DNA from: Firm-13 sp037143795
Lineage (GTDB): Bacteria; Bacillota; Clostridia; Saccharofermentanales; Saccharofermentanaceae
Reading direction: 5' to 3'
Assembly (NCBI GenBank): GCA_037143795.1
Contig: JBAWXZ010000001.1
Location: forward strand, 310,001 to 374,000
DNA length: 64,000 bases
This document shows, one piece after another, positions 61,585-64,000 of this stretch (the first letter of the stretch is position 1; each line of letters begins with the position of its first letter). Position numbers and translations under genes: made by a program. The notes under the pieces were generated by a model. It saw only the letters and a list, made by a program, of their open reading frames with translations, ran no database searches and was not told the origin of the DNA.

Positions 61585-62323
61585 ACTCTTTCCTCTCGGT
61601 TCTGTATTCATTTTCAAACAAATTCCAGGGGTCTTCCCGGGAAATCGGAAGTTCGAATGTCATTTTCTCTCCAGTTACCGGATGGAAGAATGACAGGGAA
61701 AAGGCTTCAAGACAGATTTCACCCCGGTAAAAATTGTCGTCCGGACCATATTTCCTGTCTCCGACGATAGGAAACCCCGCATCGGAGAGCTGTGCACGGA
61801 TCTGGTGGGACCTGCCGGTAATTAGCTGTACTTCCAGAAGGGCCAGGCTCCTTGCACCTCCCGGTCCCTCCCTTAAAGCAGTTCCTTTTCTTTTGTAAAT
61901 AAGAACTGCTTCCCTGGCATTCGGCAATGAAGCATCAACCGAGTCGATGGGAATAACAACTACCTGGTTTTTTACTTCATCCTTCATTATTAAGGAACGA
62001 AGTGTCTCTTCTTCCCTGTCCGGCACGCCGCGTACAATCGCCTGGTATCTTTTATCCATTCTGCGTTCGCGAATCTGTGTACTGATTCTTGCAGCGCATT
62101 TGCTCGTTTTGGCAAAAACCATAACACCGGTGACAGGGCGATCCAGGCGATGCAGCAATCCCAGATATGCATCCCCGGGCTTATTATATTTTTCACGCAG
62201 ATATTTCTTCAGGAGCGTCAGCATATCAGCTGCGCCCGTGATATCCGCCTGGGATAAAACTCCGGCCGGTTTAACCGCAACAAGAACATGATTGTCTTCG
62301 AAAAGGATTTCAGGAATATCCAT
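61577..62323 (-). CDS. RluA-family RNA pseudouridine synthase
   Basis: A 248-residue catalytic-domain protein without an N-terminal S4 domain. LLHRLDRPVTGVMVFAKT contains the catalytic aspartate, followed by RYQAIVRG and LLEVQLITGRSHQIRAQL. It converts a uridine in rRNA or tRNA to pseudouridine; the target is not known. ATG 62323 overlaps the previous stop as TGATG; a GTG at 62326 is an alternative. Its linkage to an RlmI-like methyltransferase suggests rRNA modification. Confidence 0.92.
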   Translation of the reverse strand: MDIPEILFEDNHVLVAVKPAGVLSQADITGAADMLTLLKKYLREKYNKPGDAYLGLLHRLDRPVTGVMVFAKTSKCAARISTQIRERRMDKRYQAIVRGVPDREEETLRSLIMKDEVKNQVVVIPIDSVDASLPNAREAVLIYKRKGTALREGPGGARSLALLEVQLITGRSHQIRAQLSDAGFPIVGDRKYGPDDNFYRGEICLEAFSLSFFHPVTGEKMTFELPISREDPWNLFENEYRTERKEYE

Positions 62324-63249
62324 CACCGGACCCCCGGTATTCGCTGATCAGGTGTCCAACGGCCTGTGGCACCGCATGGAAGGATCAGGTCCATACTGGA
62401 CGCCGGAAGTCCCAGCTCATCGGCTGTGGCTTGCCCCCCATGAGCCGGTTTGACCGCCAGCCTGAGAATGTTTTCGAGAACAAGTGCAGAAAGGCCGGTC
62501 GTATAGGAATTTATAATAAAGAACAGCGGCTGTTCAGAAAGAAGTCCCGCGCATTTTTGAACCAGAGGGAAAAGAGCATCCTCGAGTTTCCAAAGTTCAC
62601 CGGAAGGTCCTCTGCCGTAAGCAGGCGGATCCATGATAATCCCGTCGTACGTTCTCTCCCTGCGAAGTTCGCGGTCAACAAACCGGCTGCAGTCCTCTGT
62701 GATAAACCGGATAAGGTGATCGGATAATCCGGAAGCACTTATATTTTCTTTAGCACGGGCAATCATTCCCTTGGATGCATCAACATGAACTACCTCTGCT
62801 GCACCGGCAATGGAACAGGCAAGTGTCGCCCCCCCTGTATAAGCAAAAAGATTCAAAATCCGGGGCTTCCGGCCCTGCTCCACAGCTTTTTGAATCAAAT
62901 CCCCGCAGAAATCCCAGTTGGCGGCCTGTTCCGGAAAAAGGCCCGTATGCTTAAATCCGGTCGGTTCGATGATAAAAGTCAGCTTGCCGCCGACGGCCGG
63001 ATATGAAATCTTCCATTTGGACGGGAAAGTACGCTCGGTCGACCAGTATCCGCCGCCGGTTTCGCTCCTATGATACAGACCATGGGGTTTGGGCCAATGT
63101 TCCCCTCTTTGTTCAGCATCGATACCATTTTTCGGCCAGATGGCCTGCGGGTCAGGACGCTGAAGAAATACTTCTCCCCAACGCTCGTACTTTTCACCTT
63201 CACCTGCATACATAAGATCAAAATCAGACCATCGATCGGCAAGAAACAT
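62323..63249 (-). CDS. Class I SAM methyltransferase, RlmI/RlmK-like
   Basis: A 308-residue methyltransferase. FKHTGLFPEQAANWDF and NLFAYTGGATLACSIAGA (SAM motif I) and MDPPAYGRGPSGELWKLEDA (motif IV, DPPxY) place it in the group that includes RlmI and RlmK, which methylate 23S rRNA. No PUA domain is seen, so the target could differ. The start at 63249 has the SD GAGGAG; the promoter at 63294-63322 drives it with the pseudouridine synthase and HD genes. Confidence 0.88.
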   Translation of the reverse strand: MFLADRWSDFDLMYAGEGEKYERWGEVFLQRPDPQAIWPKNGIDAEQRGEHWPKPHGLYHRSETGGGYWSTERTFPSKWKISYPAVGGKLTFIIEPTGFKHTGLFPEQAANWDFCGDLIQKAVEQGRKPRILNLFAYTGGATLACSIAGAAEVVHVDASKGMIARAKENISASGLSDHLIRFITEDCSRFVDRELRRERTYDGIIMDPPAYGRGPSGELWKLEDALFPLVQKCAGLLSEQPLFFIINSYTTGLSALVLENILRLAVKPAHGGQATADELGLPASSMDLILPCGATGRWTPDQRIPGVR

Positions 63250-63293
63250 GCTAACACTCCTCAAAATACGAATCCCTCGACATATATCCAGTT

Positions 63294-63322
63294 ATTATAA
63301 CAAAAACTATACACATTTCCAA
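63294..63322 (-). promoter_or_regulatory. Promoter of the methyltransferase-pseudouridine synthase-HD unit
   Basis: TTGGAA (63317-63322), a 17-base spacer and a perfect TATAAT (63294-63299) on the minus strand. The leader is about 38 bases. Confidence 0.75.
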
Positions 63323-63495
63323 AGACCCTTGTATATCAATACTTTCGGGATGGGGATTGCTGTGAAATATCAGTTCCACACCTTCTTTACACCTTACATT
63401 AGCTTAATCGGAAAATAGTAATTATATTTTTTTAGTGTCATTTCCTCAAAAGTTCCAAACAAAAGCAGGCAAAGTAGATATTCGTAAAGATGCGC

Positions 63496-63525
63496 TGACA
63501 TCAATATTACTTATTATTGATGTCA
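63496..63525. repeat. Eleven-base inverted repeat downstream of the edge gene
   Basis: TGACATCAATA and TATTGATGTCA are exact inverted copies with an eight-base loop. It lies 40 bases beyond the stop of the partial gene. No T run follows on the minus strand, so it is either a weak terminator or a protein site. The rest of 63330-63564 is AT-rich and shows no gene that I can support. Confidence 0.55.
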
Positions 63526-63564
63526 AAAGTCACAGGAAATATATAAAGGCAATAATGTTTTTCC

Positions 63565-64000
63565 CTAATTTATCCAAATTGAAAGATCCGAAAAGTTACT
63601 TATGTGTTTTTTTACATTTGCATGTCCAATTGCAATACCTACACTTGTTAGTTGAAAATTCTGAAGTTTTGAATTTTTCCATACCTCAAAAATATTATTC
63701 ATATAATCACAGAGGGATATGACATATTTTTCAACTTGTTCATCGTCCATCAACGAATTATTATACAGGTCTCTAATTTTCCCAGCCATTTCTGCCTCAA
63801 TTTCGAGGCTCGCTATGGATGAATTGAGAACATCTATCGACATTGCATTCATTTGCATTTTTTGATTGTCATGAAGGCATGTCGCTAAAATTTGAGGAAA
63901 ATGTAAAAGGTCATTTCCAAATTCTCCAAGTGTATTAAGATCAAAACCTTTAGAAAAAATACCCCCATATGTATTTTTCAAAAGGTTTCTGATATCGAAA
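63565..64000 (-). CDS. C-terminal part of an unrecognised protein (partial)
   Basis: The minus-strand frame is open to the window edge, so the true start is outside; a TTG at 63981 is not a convincing start. About 145 residues are visible: a helical, Asn/Met/Leu-rich region (SIASLEIEAEMAGKIRDLYN) and the end LQNFQLTSVGIAIGHANVKK followed by about 15 residues. The base composition is more AT-rich than all neighbours. The LTSVGIAIGHANVKK ending recalls C-termini of some accessory, defence-associated proteins, but I cannot assign a family. It may mark the border of an acquired region. Confidence 0.6.
   Translation of the reverse strand, partial: FDIRNLLKNTYGGIFSKGFDLNTLGEFGNDLLHFPQILATCLHDNQKMQMNAMSIDVLNSSIASLEIEAEMAGKIRDLYNNSLMDDEQVEKYVISLCDYMNNIFEVWKNSKLQNFQLTSVGIAIGHANVKKHISNFSDLSIWIN

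Noticed and set aside
63435..63722. 95-residue plus-strand frame near the right edge
   Set aside because: It runs antisense to the partial gene and through the inverted repeat, without an SD or protein-like composition.
1..64000. Insertion sequences, prophage or transposase genes
   Set aside because: No transposase, integrase or phage protein was recognised in any frame, and gene order is that of a core chromosome.

Overview
The window looks like a chromosomal core segment of a low-to-mid GC Gram-positive anaerobe of the class Clostridia. The evidence is a PolC-type replicative polymerase, an IspH fused to ribosomal protein S1, a PASTA-domain kinase and its PP2C phosphatase beside rsgA, rpe and thiN, an eukaryote-like (IleS2-type) isoleucyl-tRNA synthetase, and Firmicutes-type promoters and Shine-Dalgarno sites. 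I cannot name a genus. Almost everything is on the minus strand; plus-strand genes are the argJ tail, an MFS exporter, one tRNA-Glu, an aminotransferase and an M20 dipeptidase.

Layout: 1-2.2 kb holds the end of argJ, an MFS exporter, and a two-gene unit of a DUF2089-like HTH protein with a small membrane protein. 2.4-7.9 kb is uvrA followed by a ClpE-like AAA+ unfoldase. A tRNA-Glu(CTC) sits at 8.1 kb. 8.4-11.8 kb is an aconitase-citrate synthase operon behind a promoter rich in dyads. 11.9-16.7 kb is one long transcription unit, infC-rpmI-rplT-rRNA methyltransferase-trkA-trkA-trkH, preceded by a structured leader with a terminator and a competing pairing, as in L20 leaders. 16.86-17.01 kb, between two divergent promoters, contains two related three-way-junction palindromes that no gene explains.

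18.3-41.5 kb is a very long co-directional cluster, transcribed right to left: pyrH-frr-uppS-cdsA-dxr-rseP-ispG-polC-priA-def-fmt-rsmB-rlmN-prpC-prkC-rsgA-rpe-thiN. It joins nucleotide and lipid precursors, isoprenoid synthesis, replication, protein N-terminal processing, ribosome modification and surface signalling. 41.6-43.2 kb is rpsB-tsf with its own promoter and structured leader. After the M20 dipeptidase and a secreted SH3/NlpC-P60 hydrolase come rpiR-type regulator, hutP homologue, cmk and ispH-rpsA (46.6-50.8 kb).

50.9-54.3 kb encodes three separate biotin-enzyme parts (carboxyltransferase, biotin carrier, OadA-like subunit), matching the composition of a transcarboxylase, with no biotin carboxylase or sodium-pump subunit in view. 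54.3-60.8 kb is ileS, a site-2 protease, trpS, scpA and scpB from one strong promoter. 60.9-63.2 kb has an rRNA-methyltransferase-like protein, a pseudouridine synthase and an HD protein. The right edge (63.3-64 kb) becomes AT-rich and contains the end of an unrecognised gene.

I saw no insertion sequence, prophage, CRISPR array or obvious defence island inside the window. The strongest candidates for something undescribed are the palindrome pair at 16.86-17.01 kb, the aconitase operator dyads, the HutP homologue outside any hut operon, and the AT-rich gene entering from the right.
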